Source of the DNA: SHYQ01 sp041674525
GTDB taxonomy: Bacteria; Chloroflexota; Dehalococcoidia; UBA2979
Assembly: GCA_041674525.1 (NCBI GenBank)
Contig: JBAYVN010000006.1
Location: 1 to 57,256, forward strand
Length of the DNA stretch: 57,256 nucleotides
Direction of reading: 5' to 3'
Shown here piece after piece: positions 32,312-42,238 of this stretch. A program made the position numbers and the translations under genes. Each line of letters opens with the position of its first letter. Within the stretch, counting starts at the first letter, position 1. A model generated the notes under the pieces. It saw nothing but the letters and a program-made list of their open reading frames with translations, was not told the DNA's origin and did not search any database.

Positions 32312-34233
32312 TCGCCATCCAGCGAGCCGATCTCCGCCGGGTCGCCGCGGTCCCACGCGAACCGCGCCCACGCCGCGTACGTCGCCGGGTGGAGCAGGGT
32401 CGCCCACGAGGTGGCCCGGTAGCCCTCCTCGGGGAACCACCAGCGGTGGCGATAGACCTCGACGTGCCCCGGGCGCTGCACGAGCGCGGCCGCCGCGGGG
32501 GTGCTCCCCCGCACGCGGATCACGATCGCCCGCGGGTCGAGGTCGCGCGCGACCTCGTCCGCGCCGAAGTACGTGATCCCCTCGTGCCGCAGGTACCAGG
32601 CCCACGGCCACGTGATCCCCGTGCCCTCGGAGTCGTCGAGGATCACGGAGCTCGCGCGCCCCTCGGCGATCCGGCGGCGCATCTCGGCGGCGAGGACCGG
32701 GATGTCCGGCGTGCTCTGGGTGTAGATCATCGGCTCGACGGGCGTGTCCGGGTGCCCGGCGTTGAGCCCGATGTCGGTGCGCACCGTGATCAGCAGAGCG
32801 GTGCCCAGCGTGGCGATCACGATGCCCGTCGCGCCCCACGAGAGCACCGATCCGGTCCCCTCCCTCACGGCGCGCGCCGCCCCCGGGACCGCCTTCCCGA
32901 GCACGTACCCCGCGAGGATGACCACCGGCAGCGCGAGGTGGATGGTCAGCCACGGCATCTTCTCGCCGGCGACGGAGAGCGCCAGCAGCGTTCCCGCGAA
33001 CCACCACAGCATCATGGCGACGAAGTGATCGCGACGCGTGACCAGGAGCCATGCGCCCCCCAACAGTGCGGGGATCAGCGCCAGCTGTTCGTACAACGGC
33101 ACCATCATCAGGTAGTAGAACCACGGCTGCGCCCCGCGCTGCACTCCCTGCTGGTCGAGCCAGTAGCTGAGCGAGTTCCAGAACAGCCCGCCAATCCCGC
33201 CGGGGTTCGTGCCCATCGACATGTAGAGCGGCACGGTGATCGCGAAGAAGACGGCGGCGCAGGCCAGCCACCAGTCCGCACGCCAGAGCCACCCCACCAG
33301 GAGCGCGCCGAGCAGGAGCACCCCGATCACCAGCATCGCCGCCCCGGGCTGATCGGGCTCGGCCTCGATGCCGAGGCGATGGAGCGGGATGCGCGCGAGC
33401 GCGGACAGCTCGGCGAGGATCAGCGTGCCGGTGACCACCAGCGCGTCGCCCTCGGGCGGGCGCTCGACGAGGCCAAGGCGGCGGCGCAGCGGAGTCAGCG
33501 GCTGCCAGAGCGCGGCCAGCATCCACGCCGCAGGGAAGAGCCACAGCCCATCCACGAGGCGCTGTGCCAACGGGGCGCCGGGGCCTCGGCGTTGCTCGAA
33601 CAGCGCGTGCGCCAGCGCGGCGTTGAGGTAGAGCAACAGCACCGCGCCGGAAATGTACGTCGTCTCCTTCGTCGCGAACGAGAGCGCGAGCCCGGCGGAC
33701 AGCACCAGCAGCCAGCGCAGGCGGCGGTCGAAGCGATACTGCCACGCCCCCGTGAACATCATCACCGTGAACACCGCCACGGGCAGGTCGCCCCGCGCGA
33801 ACCTCGAGTAGTAGAGCAGGGACGGCGAGATCACGAGGAGGAGCGCCGTGATCAGCGTGCCGGTGTTGCCCAGCGTCCGCCGCAGCAGCAACGGCGTCAG
33901 CACGAGGACGGACCCCATCGCACCCGCGAAGACGCGCGCCGTGAAGTCGCTGTCGCCGAAGACGCGGAAGATCAGCGCGATCACGTGGAACTGCAGCGGG
34001 CCGTGGAGCAGCGGATCGTGCCGGTATCCGCCGCCGGTCGCGAAGTAGTAGGAGAACGCGGCGTGCTGGGACTCGTCGTGGTGGTAGGCCCGCGGCCCGA
34101 CGTTCCACAGGTGCAGCGCGAGCGAGATCGCGGCGATCGCGATCACGCCCCAGGTCACGCCATCGACGGCGCGCAGGCGGTCGCGGAGCGGCGGTGCGCC
34201 CTCCGGGCTCCAGGGATCGGCGGGCGCGCTCAT
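32293..34233 (-). CDS. TIGR03663 family membrane protein (GT-C glycosyltransferase-like)
   Basis: This 646-residue polytopic membrane protein is related to PMT/ArnT-type (GT39) glycosyltransferases. After the first helix the acidic catalytic-type motif appears as RAYHHDESQHAAFS (~50-63), followed by DPLLHGPLQFH; the many helices and a C-terminal extracytoplasmic domain fit a GT-C fold. TIGR03663 proteins are known to co-occur with, and often neighbour, the Chlor_Arch_YYY family. That is the case here: its ATG overlaps the DUF2298 stop by 4 bases. It probably transfers a sugar from a polyprenyl-phosphate donor to an exported acceptor (inference). The stop codon is inside a tandem repeat. Confidence 0.9.
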   Translation of the reverse strand: MSAPADPWSPEGAPPLRDRLRAVDGVTWGVIAIAAISLALHLWNVGPRAYHHDESQHAAFSYYFATGGGYRHDPLLHGPLQFHVIALIFRVFGDSDFTARVFAGAMGSVLVLTPLLLRRTLGNTGTLITALLLVISPSLLYYSRFARGDLPVAVFTVMMFTGAWQYRFDRRLRWLLVLSAGLALSFATKETTYISGAVLLLYLNAALAHALFEQRRGPGAPLAQRLVDGLWLFPAAWMLAALWQPLTPLRRRLGLVERPPEGDALVVTGTLILAELSALARIPLHRLGIEAEPDQPGAAMLVIGVLLLGALLVGWLWRADWWLACAAVFFAITVPLYMSMGTNPGGIGGLFWNSLSYWLDQQGVQRGAQPWFYYLMMVPLYEQLALIPALLGGAWLLVTRRDHFVAMMLWWFAGTLLALSVAGEKMPWLTIHLALPVVILAGYVLGKAVPGAARAVREGTGSVLSWGATGIVIATLGTALLITVRTDIGLNAGHPDTPVEPMIYTQSTPDIPVLAAEMRRRIAEGRASSVILDDSEGTGITWPWAWYLRHEGITYFGADEVARDLDPRAIVIRVRGSTPAAAALVQRPGHVEVYRHRWWFPEEGYRATSWATLLHPATYAAWARFAWDRGDPAEIGSLDGEVYFPQ

Positions 34234-36560
34234 GGGATCTTCACCAGCAACGCTCCGTCCGTGTCCACCACGCTGGGCCAGGCCGCGAAGCGCGCCGGCA
34301 CGCCCGGGCCGTACCGGGCACGCTCCGCCCGGCCCACATACACGTACGTCGCGCCGAAGCGACGCGCAATCTCGGCGCTGGCGGGGACGGCGCCCTGCTC
34401 GTAGATCGCATCCACCGCGGCCCGCCGCTCCCCTTCGGGGACGTTCCGCCGCCACTGGCGCTCGTGGTTCGCCCACGACAGCAGCGTGGGCACGCCCGTC
34501 TCCACCGAGAGCACGTTCACCGTCTCGTAGCTCTCGCCGATCGCCTGCACCACGACAGCGTGGCGCGGATCGAGGTGTTCGCGCGACCACTCGACCGCCG
34601 CCGCCAGCCCGGGGTCGGTCTGCGCGAAGTAGGCCTCGGCGTCCAGGCCGCGCGCCTGGCCTTCGCGGGCGCGGCTCACCGCCATCGCCGGGACGAACGC
34701 CGCCGTCGCCAGCGCCACGAGGAGCGCCCCCCCGACGCCGAGGTGGGCGGCGGCATGCGCGGCGCGCCCGCGATCCCACGCCAGCCCGAAGAGCGCCCCG
34801 GCCGCCACCGCGATCAGCGCCCAGGCGTTGAACCAGAGCTTGAAGATCGTGTTCAGCCGCCCCGGGAACGCATCGGCGATGCGGAACAGCTCCGTCGCGA
34901 ACAGCACGCCGAGCGCCGCCGCCAGCACGGCCAGTGCCGCGGCGAGCGCGCGGTCGGAGCGTCCATCGGCATCGGCTGCGGCGGCGACGAGGCCCGCGAT
35001 CGCGAGCGCCAGCCCGCCGAGCACGATCCAGCCGCTGCCGCGCGCGAGGAACTCGCCGGGGACGCCCTCGGCGATCACGATCGCGCCCCAGCACGCGACT
35101 GCCACCAGCACCACGGCCAGGGCGCGAGCGGCCGTGCCCCGGCGCGCCGCGGGGCGCAGAAGCGCCAGCGCCGCGGCGACGGGCAGCAGCGGCGGCAGCC
35201 ACACCAGCAGCCAGCGCGGGAGGTCGGATCGCTCGCCGATCACCGGCGCGATCCCCAGCGACGGCGCATCGATGGACCGCAGGAAGCCGAACGCCAGCAG
35301 CATCGCGAGTCCGGCGGGGAGCATCGCCCAGCGCACCGCGCCGACCAGCGCCGGCATCCACGACCACCCGGCACGTCGAAAGGCGGCGGTGCCCGCCGCG
35401 CCCCAGAGCCCGCCGTACACGAGCACGTCCCACGAGTTGGTCATGAACAGCGCCGCGAACACGGCCGCCGTGATCAGCAGGCGGTCCGGGTGCTGCACCC
35501 ACCGCCGCCACGTCAGCGGGGCGCCGCCCTCGAACGTCGCGACGGCGAGCGCCGCGGCCACGAGGTCGATCGGGAGCGCCAGCAGGTGCGCGTGCGGGTC
35601 GCCGAGCAGGAGCGTGAACGCGGGGAATTCCGTGATCGTCCCCGGGAGGATGCGCGTGCTGCTCCACCACCACCAGAACGCCGTGGGGACGCCGTGCGCC
35701 GCCCCCGGCTCGGGCGGCACACCGGGCACGCCGAGCATCGCCCACCACCCCGCATCGCCGATGCCGTTCGCGCCGGCGAGGTTGACGATTCCCACCAGCG
35801 GTGTGACCAGCAACAGCGTCACAAGCCCAATCGACGCGCCGGTCGCCAGCGCGCCGCGCCCGACCGGGCGGTCCTTCGCCTGCCCGCGGACCTCCTCGCG
35901 CCCCGCCGGGATCGCCCGCGGGCGGTCGACCCGGCCGAGCGCGATCACGTCCACGACCAGCCCCGCCAGCGCGGCCGCCGCTCCGGCGCCCGCAGTCGCC
36001 GTCGCCAGGTTGAAGGCGACGCCGGTGGAGGTCCCCGAGAGCCGCGCCAGGACGTCCGCGCCGAGGTGCCCGAGGTGGTAGTACGACAGCGAGAAGCCCG
36101 CGAGCCACGGGTCGGGCGGGGGGAACGTGGTGGCGCGGTGCACCGCCGTGAGCACCATCAGGTCCATCGGCTTCTCCGTGCCGGTGGCCTCAGGCACCTG
36201 CGCGCGGGCGAGGACCACCAGCGCGAATACGACGACCCAGAGCGCCTCGCCGACGAGGATCGTCGTGCGGCGCGCGAGGACAGCGCGCCAGGCCTCGGGG
36301 TGGCGCCGCGCGATCCGCACGTTCCACGCCGCGAGCGCGAGCACGGCAGCGATGACGAGCGGCGTGCCGTACGGCATCCACCCGGCCCACGCCAGGAGCC
36401 AGGCGGTGAGCGCCACGATCGCGAGTCCCAGCGGGCGCGCGTAGAGCACGCCGCGGGTGTGCAGGCGGTCGCAGATCAGTGCGGCGGGCAGCAGTCCGCC
36501 GGCGCCGATGAGCGCCAGCGCTGCGTACCAGGCAAGGAGGTGCAGTGCGGCGTCTGTCAT
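34230..36560 (-). CDS. DUF2298 (Chlor_Arch_YYY) family membrane protein
   Basis: This 776-residue polytopic membrane protein belongs to the Chlor_Arch_YYY family (TIGR03662), found chiefly in Chloroflexi and archaea. The naming region is present as EKPMDLMVLTAV, PPPDPWLAGFSLSYYHLGH and GVAFNLATAT (~130-185). Long runs of helices and a C-terminal soluble part follow (NTIFKLWFNAWAL, YVYVGRAERARYGP). Its architecture resembles GT-C oligosaccharyltransferases, but its activity has not been established to my knowledge. It begins 12 bases after the ftsY stop and overlaps the TIGR03663 gene, so it is co-transcribed with protein-targeting and glycosyltransferase-like genes. Confidence 0.93.
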   Translation of the reverse strand: MTDAALHLLAWYAALALIGAGGLLPAALICDRLHTRGVLYARPLGLAIVALTAWLLAWAGWMPYGTPLVIAAVLALAAWNVRIARRHPEAWRAVLARRTTILVGEALWVVVFALVVLARAQVPEATGTEKPMDLMVLTAVHRATTFPPPDPWLAGFSLSYYHLGHLGADVLARLSGTSTGVAFNLATATAGAGAAAALAGLVVDVIALGRVDRPRAIPAGREEVRGQAKDRPVGRGALATGASIGLVTLLLVTPLVGIVNLAGANGIGDAGWWAMLGVPGVPPEPGAAHGVPTAFWWWWSSTRILPGTITEFPAFTLLLGDPHAHLLALPIDLVAAALAVATFEGGAPLTWRRWVQHPDRLLITAAVFAALFMTNSWDVLVYGGLWGAAGTAAFRRAGWSWMPALVGAVRWAMLPAGLAMLLAFGFLRSIDAPSLGIAPVIGERSDLPRWLLVWLPPLLPVAAALALLRPAARRGTAARALAVVLVAVACWGAIVIAEGVPGEFLARGSGWIVLGGLALAIAGLVAAAADADGRSDRALAAALAVLAAALGVLFATELFRIADAFPGRLNTIFKLWFNAWALIAVAAGALFGLAWDRGRAAHAAAHLGVGGALLVALATAAFVPAMAVSRAREGQARGLDAEAYFAQTDPGLAAAVEWSREHLDPRHAVVVQAIGESYETVNVLSVETGVPTLLSWANHERQWRRNVPEGERRAAVDAIYEQGAVPASAEIARRFGATYVYVGRAERARYGPGVPARFAAWPSVVDTDGALLVKIP

Positions 36561-36572
36561 GCGCCGCCGATG

Positions 36573-37541
36573 CTACGCCTCGGTGGCGGCCGGGTCGCCG
36601 AGCAGCGATTGCACGAACGTGTCCGGGTCGAACGGGGCGAGGTCGCCCTCGCGCTGGCCCGTGCCGACGAAGCGCACCGGCAGTCCGAACTCGCGCGCGA
36701 TCGCGAAGACGATGCCCCCCTTCGCCGTGCCGTCGAGCTTGGTCAGCATCACGCTGGTCACCTGCGCGGACTCGGCGAAGGCCTGCGCCTGCGACAGCCC
36801 GTTCTGCCCGGTGGACGCATCGAGGACCAGAAGCACCTCGTCCGGACCGCGGTCAACGTGGCGCTCGATCACGCGGCGCACCTTCGACAGCTCGTCCATC
36901 AGGTTCTGCTTGTTCTGCAGCCGCCCCGCTGTGTCGATCAGCACCACGTCATGACCGCGCGCGCGCGCGGCTTCGATCGCGTCGTAGGCGACCGCCGCGG
37001 GGTCCGCGCCCGGGCCCTGCGCCACGACATCGAAGTCGAGGCGCCGTCCCCACTCCTGGAGCTGGTCGATGGCGGCGGCGCGGAAGGTGTCGCCGGCGGC
37101 GGCCATGACGCGCCGCCCCTCCTGCTGGTACGCGTGCGCCAGCCGCCCGATGGCCGTGGTCTTGCCGCTGCCGTTGACCCCGACGACGAGGACGATGAGC
37201 GGGCGCTCGGGCTCCGGAGCGTCCGCCGGGAGTCCCCACAGCCGCCCGCGCGGCGCGCTCGCCGCCTGCAGGATCGCCGTCAGCTCCTCGGCAAGCATCG
37301 TTCGCAGCTCATCGGAGCGGCGCGGACGCCGCGCGCGCACCCGGTCGAGGACCTCGAGGGCGGTCTGGACGCCGGCGTCGGCGCCGATCAGCACCTCCTC
37401 CAGCGATTCCCAGGTCTCCTCGGTGATGTCCGAGGAGGTGAACAGCCCCGCGACCCGTCCGAAGAACGAGCGCCGCGTGCGTTCCAGCGCCTGGTCGGTC
37501 GCCGCCTCGCTCTCCTTGCTCCGGCCGCCGAACAGCCTCAC
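36573..37541 (-). CDS. ftsY: signal recognition particle receptor FtsY
   Basis: This 322-residue SRP-type GTPase docks ribosome-SRP complexes at the membrane. The N domain (~20-90) has TSSDITEETWESLEEVLIGAD. G motifs are GVNGSGKTTAIGRLA (G1), GDTFRAAAIDQLQ (G2), DTAGRLQNKQNLMDEL (G3) and TKLDGTAKGG (G4). The acidic A domain found in E. coli is missing, as in most short FtsY proteins. The GTG at 37541 is selected since GGGGAG is 4-5 bases upstream; GTG 37553 has a site too close to it. The gene lies between smc and DUF2298; the SRP RNA is encoded at 50 kb in this window. Confidence 0.96.
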   Translation of the reverse strand: MRLFGGRSKESEAATDQALERTRRSFFGRVAGLFTSSDITEETWESLEEVLIGADAGVQTALEVLDRVRARRPRRSDELRTMLAEELTAILQAASAPRGRLWGLPADAPEPERPLIVLVVGVNGSGKTTAIGRLAHAYQQEGRRVMAAAGDTFRAAAIDQLQEWGRRLDFDVVAQGPGADPAAVAYDAIEAARARGHDVVLIDTAGRLQNKQNLMDELSKVRRVIERHVDRGPDEVLLVLDASTGQNGLSQAQAFAESAQVTSVMLTKLDGTAKGGIVFAIAREFGLPVRFVGTGQREGDLAPFDPDTFVQSLLGDPAATEA

Positions 37542-37597
37542 GCGTCTCCCCACTCCCGCCGGGCGCGCTCGCCCGGTGACGGACCCGCGCCCCGTCG

Positions 37598-37623
37598 ATC
37601 GACCGGCGCCGTCTCCGATCGAT
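37598..37623 (-). terminator. 9-bp imperfect hairpin between smc and ftsY
   Basis: On the minus strand ATCGATCGG and CCGGTCGAT (8 of 9 paired) flank an 8-base loop, 33 bases after the smc stop. No U tract follows. It may attenuate or stabilise the smc-ftsY transcript rather than end it. Confidence 0.3.
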
Positions 37624-37656
37624 GGTACCGGAGCAGCCGCCCATGCGCGTCCCCGG

Positions 37657-40600
37657 CTACGAGGCGTGCGGGAGGTCGGCGAGCTTGAGCGAGAGCACGC
37701 GGCTCGCGGAGTCGTCGCCCATCGACACGCCGTAGATGGCGTCAGCGGCCTCGATGGTGCGTCGGTTGTGCGAGATCACGACGAACTGCGACCGCTCGCG
37801 CAGCTCCAGCAGGGTGCTGACGAAGCGGTTAACGTTCGCCTCGTCCAGCGCGGCGTCGACCTCGTCCAGCACGACAACCGGCGCGGGGTTCACGGAGAGC
37901 AGCGCGAAGAGCAGCGCGACCGAGGTCATGGAGCGCTCACCGCCAGAGAGCACGGTGAGATTGCTGATCCGCTTCCCCGGCGGCTGCGCGAAGATGTCGA
38001 CGCCGGCCTCCGCATCCTCGTCCGCCTCGTCCGGCTCCACGAGCCGCAGCTCCGCCTGCCCACCGCCGAAGAAGCGCGAGAAGTACTCGCCGAAGCGCTC
38101 GTTCACCACGTGGAACGTCTCCACGAAGCGCGTGCGGATGAGCTTCTTCAGGTCGCGGATCGCGTCGCGCAGCTCCGCCTCCGCCGCCTCCAGGTCCGCG
38201 ACCTGCGAGACGAGGAAGTCATGGCGCTGCTGCTCGGCGGTGAGGTCCTCCATCGCCTCGACGTTGACCGGGCCGAGCGCGCGGATCTGGGCGCGCAGAT
38301 CGGTGATGCGCTGGCGGAGCTCCGGCACGTCGATCTCCGCGCCGCCGCGCACCGGCGCCGGCAGCTCGCTCGCGCCCGCGAACTCACCATCGGGATCGTC
38401 GAACTCGCTCTGCGCGAGCCCCGCCATGGGGCGGATGACCGGTTGCTCGGGACGCACCGCACCGTCGTGGTGCACGATCATCCCGTTCTCCGCGATCTCC
38501 TCGTGCAGACGCTGCACGCGCTCCGCCGCCTGTCGCAGGCGGTTCTGGCTTTCCAGCATTTCGCGCTCGGCGGCGAGGAGCGCACGCTGCACGTCTCCGC
38601 GGGTCGCCGCGAGCTCGCGTTCCTCGGCGGAGAGGTCCGCGGTGGCGGCGTGCGCGGGACCCACGGCGGCCTGCGCCTCCGCGCGCGCTGTGCGGTTGTT
38701 CGCCAGGTGCTCGCGCCGGTCGCGCAGGGTGAGGTCCAGGTCCTCCTGCTCGCGCACGAGGGCCGCGAGCTGTGCCCGCTGTCCTTCCAGCCGTTCGAGT
38801 GCGGCCCGGCGTGCCGACACCCGTTCGTCTCGCTGCGCGATCAGCGCGCGCCGCTCGGCCTCCGCGGCGGCGTGCCGCTGGGTCGCGTGCGACACCTGCT
38901 CGGCTGCGGCGTCGCGCTCGCCGCCGACCGCGACCGAACGGTCGCGCAGCACACCGATGCGCTGCGTGACCTCGCCGATCGCGGCGTGCGCGGTCTCAAC
39001 GCGCGCACGCCACTCCGCGCCCGCGGCGCCGGCATCGACATGCGCGGCCTCCAGGCGGCGCTCGACGGCGCGCAGCTCCGCGGCCAGCTCGGCGTGGCGG
39101 CGTTCGATGGCCGTGCGGGCGCCCTCGTGGCTGCGGCGGTGCTCCTCGGCCTCGTCGACAGCCTTGCGCGCCACCGTCACGGTGTCGCGCGCGTCCGCGA
39201 CGATCGCCTGCGCACGCTCCGCGCGCGCCAGCGCCGGTGCGATCGCCTCGCGCGCGGTCGCGATCTGGGTGGGCAGGTCCTCGAGCTCGCGCTGCAACGA
39301 GAATTGCTCGGCCCCACCGCCAGACCGGCCGCCGTAGAGCGACCCGCCCGGGCGAAGCAGCGTGCCGTCCCGCGTGACCACGGAGCCCAGTCCGCGCGTG
39401 ACCATCTGCTCGGCGACCCGCAGGTCCTCGACGACGATCACGCGCCCGAGGAGCGTGTCCACTAGCGGGCGGTATTTCTGATCGCAGCGCACGAGGCGCG
39501 CGGCGATCCCCACCACACCGCGCTCGTTGAAGAGGTTGAGCGGGTAGCGGTGCTCGATGGCGTCGAGCGGGTAGATGGTGACGGTGCCCGTGCCCTGCTC
39601 GCGGAGGTACGCGAGCGCGGCAAGGGCCTCCTCGCGGTGCTCCACGACGACCGCCGAGAGGTGCTCGGCGAGCGCCGCCTCGATCGCGACCTCGAGGCCG
39701 TCCGGGACGTGGATCAGGCGGCTGACCGCGTCCACGATGCCGGTGAGCGGCTCCTCGCCCTCCGCGGGCTGCTGCTTGCTCGCCTCCACCAGGGCCTGCG
39801 CACCGGCGTTCCCGGCGGGCACGGAGTCGCGCAGCATCTCGATCAGCGACTGGCGCTCCTCGAGTTGTTTCACCTGCTGGTGCGCGGCGCGTAGCGCCTC
39901 GGTGGTGGCCTGCTCGGCGCGCGACTCTTCTTCCAGGCGGCGCTCCGCGGACTCGCGGCGCTCGCGCGCCATGCGCGATGCCTCGGCCAGCGCGGCCCCG
40001 GCGGCGGCGTGCTCGGCGGCGGCTGCGTCCTGCCCCTCGACCAGGCGCAGCAGGTCGATGCGCTGCGCGGCGGCTCCCTCGCGGGCACGGGCATCGGCCT
40101 CGGCGCGCGCGTGCTCCTCGCGGATGCGTCGCTCGCCGTCCTCGATCTCCATCTCCAGGCGGGCGCGACGCGCCTCGGCCTCGTTCAGATCGCGCAGCAC
40201 CGCGCGCGTCGCCTCGTCCGCTGAGGTCAGTGCCTCCCGCTGGCGCGCGAGCTCTGTCTGCGCGGCGGTCACCGCACCGTCGAACTCCGCGATCATCGCG
40301 TCGATCGCCGACGCGTCGTCCGCCGGGATGTCCTCGGCGGAGATCGAGGCCTCGAGGTCGACGCGCCGCACGGCAAGCAACTCCAGTCGTTGCGCGGCGA
40401 GCGCGACCGCCTGCTCCAGGCGCAGTCCCTCCTCGGCGAGCTCGCGCTCGCGGGACTGGGCCACTTCCAGCGCGGCGCGGCGGGTCGCGAGCGTGCGCTC
40501 CACTTCCTGCAGACGCGCCTCGGTCTTCTGGAGCTCACCGCGCGCGGCGGCAAAGGACTGGGACTGCTGATCGTGCGCCGCCTGCGCGGCTGTCTGCACC

Positions 40601-41316
40601 TCCAGCGACTCGCGCAGCTCGACCTCCAGCACTACCTGCAGCGCATCCGACAGATCGGCGGCCAGTTCCTGGTAGCGTGCGGCGCGGCGCGACTGCCGGG
40701 CGAGGGCGCGCAGCCGCGGCTCCACCTCGCGGATCAGCATGCGGACGTGGCCCAGGTTGTCGCGCGTCTCCACCAGCCGCCGCTCCGAGAGCGTCAGCTG
40801 GTGGCGGTGACGCCGGACGTCCGCCGCCTCCTCGATCAGCCCGCGGCGCTCCTGCGGGCGCAGCGCCAGCACCTCGTCGACGAGGCCCTGCGACATGTGG
40901 GCGTACGAGTTCTGGCCCACCTGCGCGCGGCGAAAGAGATCCAGCACGTCGGACAGGCGCACCTGCTGGTTGTTGATCAGATACTCGTTGTCGCCTGAGC
41001 GGTGCGCGCGGCGCGTGACGGCGACCTCAGCGAACTCGATCGGCATCCATCCGTCCGAGTTGTCCAGGTACAGCGTGACCTCGGCCATGCCCATCTGGCG
41101 GCGCTTGTCGGATCCGGAGAAGATCACGTCCTCTGTCTTGCGCGCTCGGATCTGCTTCGCCGACTGCTCGCCCAGCGCCCAGCGCAGGGCATCGGCGACG
41201 TTGGACTTGCCCGAGCCGTTGGGACCGGCGATCACGGTCATGCCCGGCCCGAACTCGAACCGCTGCCGGTCCGCGAACGCCTTGAAGCCGTGAACCTCGA
41301 GTCGCCTCAGGTACAC
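37657..41316 (-). CDS. smc: chromosome segregation protein SMC
   Basis: This 1219-residue condensin ATPase has the normal SMC layout. The N-terminal head carries Walker A GPNGSGKS (31-38) and a Q-loop region. A long coiled coil (~170-500) leads to the hinge near 520-640, with VAIEAALAEHLSAVVVEHRE and LLRPGGSLYGGRSGGG. A second coiled coil (~670-1020) is followed by the C-terminal head with LSGGERSMTSVALLFALL (signature) and VVLDEVDAALDEANV (Walker B/D-loop). The GTG start at 41316 directly abuts the rnc stop (TAG then GTG), so the two are translationally close. No scpA or scpB is in the window. Confidence 0.97.
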   Translation of the reverse strand: MYLRRLEVHGFKAFADRQRFEFGPGMTVIAGPNGSGKSNVADALRWALGEQSAKQIRARKTEDVIFSGSDKRRQMGMAEVTLYLDNSDGWMPIEFAEVAVTRRAHRSGDNEYLINNQQVRLSDVLDLFRRAQVGQNSYAHMSQGLVDEVLALRPQERRGLIEEAADVRRHRHQLTLSERRLVETRDNLGHVRMLIREVEPRLRALARQSRRAARYQELAADLSDALQVVLEVELRESLEVQTAAQAAHDQQSQSFAAARGELQKTEARLQEVERTLATRRAALEVAQSRERELAEEGLRLEQAVALAAQRLELLAVRRVDLEASISAEDIPADDASAIDAMIAEFDGAVTAAQTELARQREALTSADEATRAVLRDLNEAEARRARLEMEIEDGERRIREEHARAEADARAREGAAAQRIDLLRLVEGQDAAAAEHAAAGAALAEASRMARERRESAERRLEEESRAEQATTEALRAAHQQVKQLEERQSLIEMLRDSVPAGNAGAQALVEASKQQPAEGEEPLTGIVDAVSRLIHVPDGLEVAIEAALAEHLSAVVVEHREEALAALAYLREQGTGTVTIYPLDAIEHRYPLNLFNERGVVGIAARLVRCDQKYRPLVDTLLGRVIVVEDLRVAEQMVTRGLGSVVTRDGTLLRPGGSLYGGRSGGGAEQFSLQRELEDLPTQIATAREAIAPALARAERAQAIVADARDTVTVARKAVDEAEEHRRSHEGARTAIERRHAELAAELRAVERRLEAAHVDAGAAGAEWRARVETAHAAIGEVTQRIGVLRDRSVAVGGERDAAAEQVSHATQRHAAAEAERRALIAQRDERVSARRAALERLEGQRAQLAALVREQEDLDLTLRDRREHLANNRTARAEAQAAVGPAHAATADLSAEERELAATRGDVQRALLAAEREMLESQNRLRQAAERVQRLHEEIAENGMIVHHDGAVRPEQPVIRPMAGLAQSEFDDPDGEFAGASELPAPVRGGAEIDVPELRQRITDLRAQIRALGPVNVEAMEDLTAEQQRHDFLVSQVADLEAAEAELRDAIRDLKKLIRTRFVETFHVVNERFGEYFSRFFGGGQAELRLVEPDEADEDAEAGVDIFAQPPGKRISNLTVLSGGERSMTSVALLFALLSVNPAPVVVLDEVDAALDEANVNRFVSTLLELRERSQFVVISHNRRTIEAADAIYGVSMGDDSASRVLSLKLADLPHAS

Positions 41317-42117
41317 CTATGCCTCGCCTTCCGGTCGACCATCATGGGGTGGCGCGTCGCCCGCGGATGCCGCGACGGCGGCAAGGCGTGCGCGGAGCGC
41401 TGGCAGCGCCTCGCGCGCTGCGGCCTTCTCCGCCTCCTGTTTGCTCGTTCCGCTGCCGCGGCCCAGCGCCGCGCCGCCGATGCGCACCTCCACCTCGAAG
41501 TGGCGCTCGTGCTCCGGCCCCTCGGCCGCGAGCAGCACGTACTCCGGGCGTCCGAAGCGATCCTGCGCGATCTGCTGCAGCGCACCCTTCGGGTTCAGCA
41601 CGTCGGGGTCGCGCGTGAGCGCCTCGAGGTCGTCGGCGAGGGTGCGCGTGACGAAGCCGCGCACGGCCTCCAGTCCCTGATCGAGATAGACGGCGCCGAC
41701 GATCGCCTCGTACGCGCGCTCCAGGTTGCCTTCGCGCTCGCGGCCCCCCGTCTGCTCCTCGCCACGTCCGAGGCGCAGCCACGGCCCGAGGTCGAGCACC
41801 TCGACGGCGATGCGTGACAGCGTGGGCCCGCACACGAGTTGCGAGCGCCACTCGGTGAGCCGTCCCTCCTGAACGTCCGGGAAACGCGCAAACAGGCTCT
41901 CCGCAACGATCAGGCCGAGCGCGGCGTCGCCGAGGAACTCCAGGCGCTCGTTCGTGGACGTCGGGTCGTCCGGGTGCTCGTTGGCGTGCGAGGGATGGGT
42001 GAGCGCGGCGCGCAACAGCGCAATGTCGCGGAAGGTGACCCCCACGCGCGCCTGGAGCGCGGTGAGATCGTTCGGCCCTAGCGGAGTGGCGGCGGGGTGT
42101 GCAGACACAACGACCAC
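41317..42117 (-). CDS. rnc: ribonuclease III
   Basis: This 266-residue double-stranded RNA endonuclease works in rRNA and mRNA processing. The catalytic signature NERLEFLGD is at 57-65, with the second acidic cluster in YEAIVGAVYLD. A double-stranded RNA-binding domain ends the protein (NPKGALQQIAQDRFG to TSKQEAEKAAAREAL), plus an acidic Pro-rich tail. The GTG at 42117 has GGAAGGG seven bases upstream; homology starts later, so GTG 42108 cannot be excluded. It opens the rnc-smc-ftsY block, a gene order common in bacteria. Confidence 0.95.
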   Translation of the reverse strand: MVVVSAHPAATPLGPNDLTALQARVGVTFRDIALLRAALTHPSHANEHPDDPTSTNERLEFLGDAALGLIVAESLFARFPDVQEGRLTEWRSQLVCGPTLSRIAVEVLDLGPWLRLGRGEEQTGGREREGNLERAYEAIVGAVYLDQGLEAVRGFVTRTLADDLEALTRDPDVLNPKGALQQIAQDRFGRPEYVLLAAEGPEHERHFEVEVRIGGAALGRGSGTSKQEAEKAAAREALPALRARLAAVAASAGDAPPHDGRPEGEA

Positions 42118-42238
42118 GCCTGAGCCCTTCCCATCGCACGTGCCCCACCCGCGCGTACGATGTGCAACGCCCAGCCCGACGGCATGACACTTGGGGAGAG
42201 TCAGCCGGGTCCGGAGATCGTAGGGAGAGCCCTCAACA

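Noticed and set aside
34234..36108. Extension of the TIGR03663 frame through DUF2298
   Set aside because: DUF2298 occupies this region in a different frame with well conserved motifs; the extension has no membrane segments.
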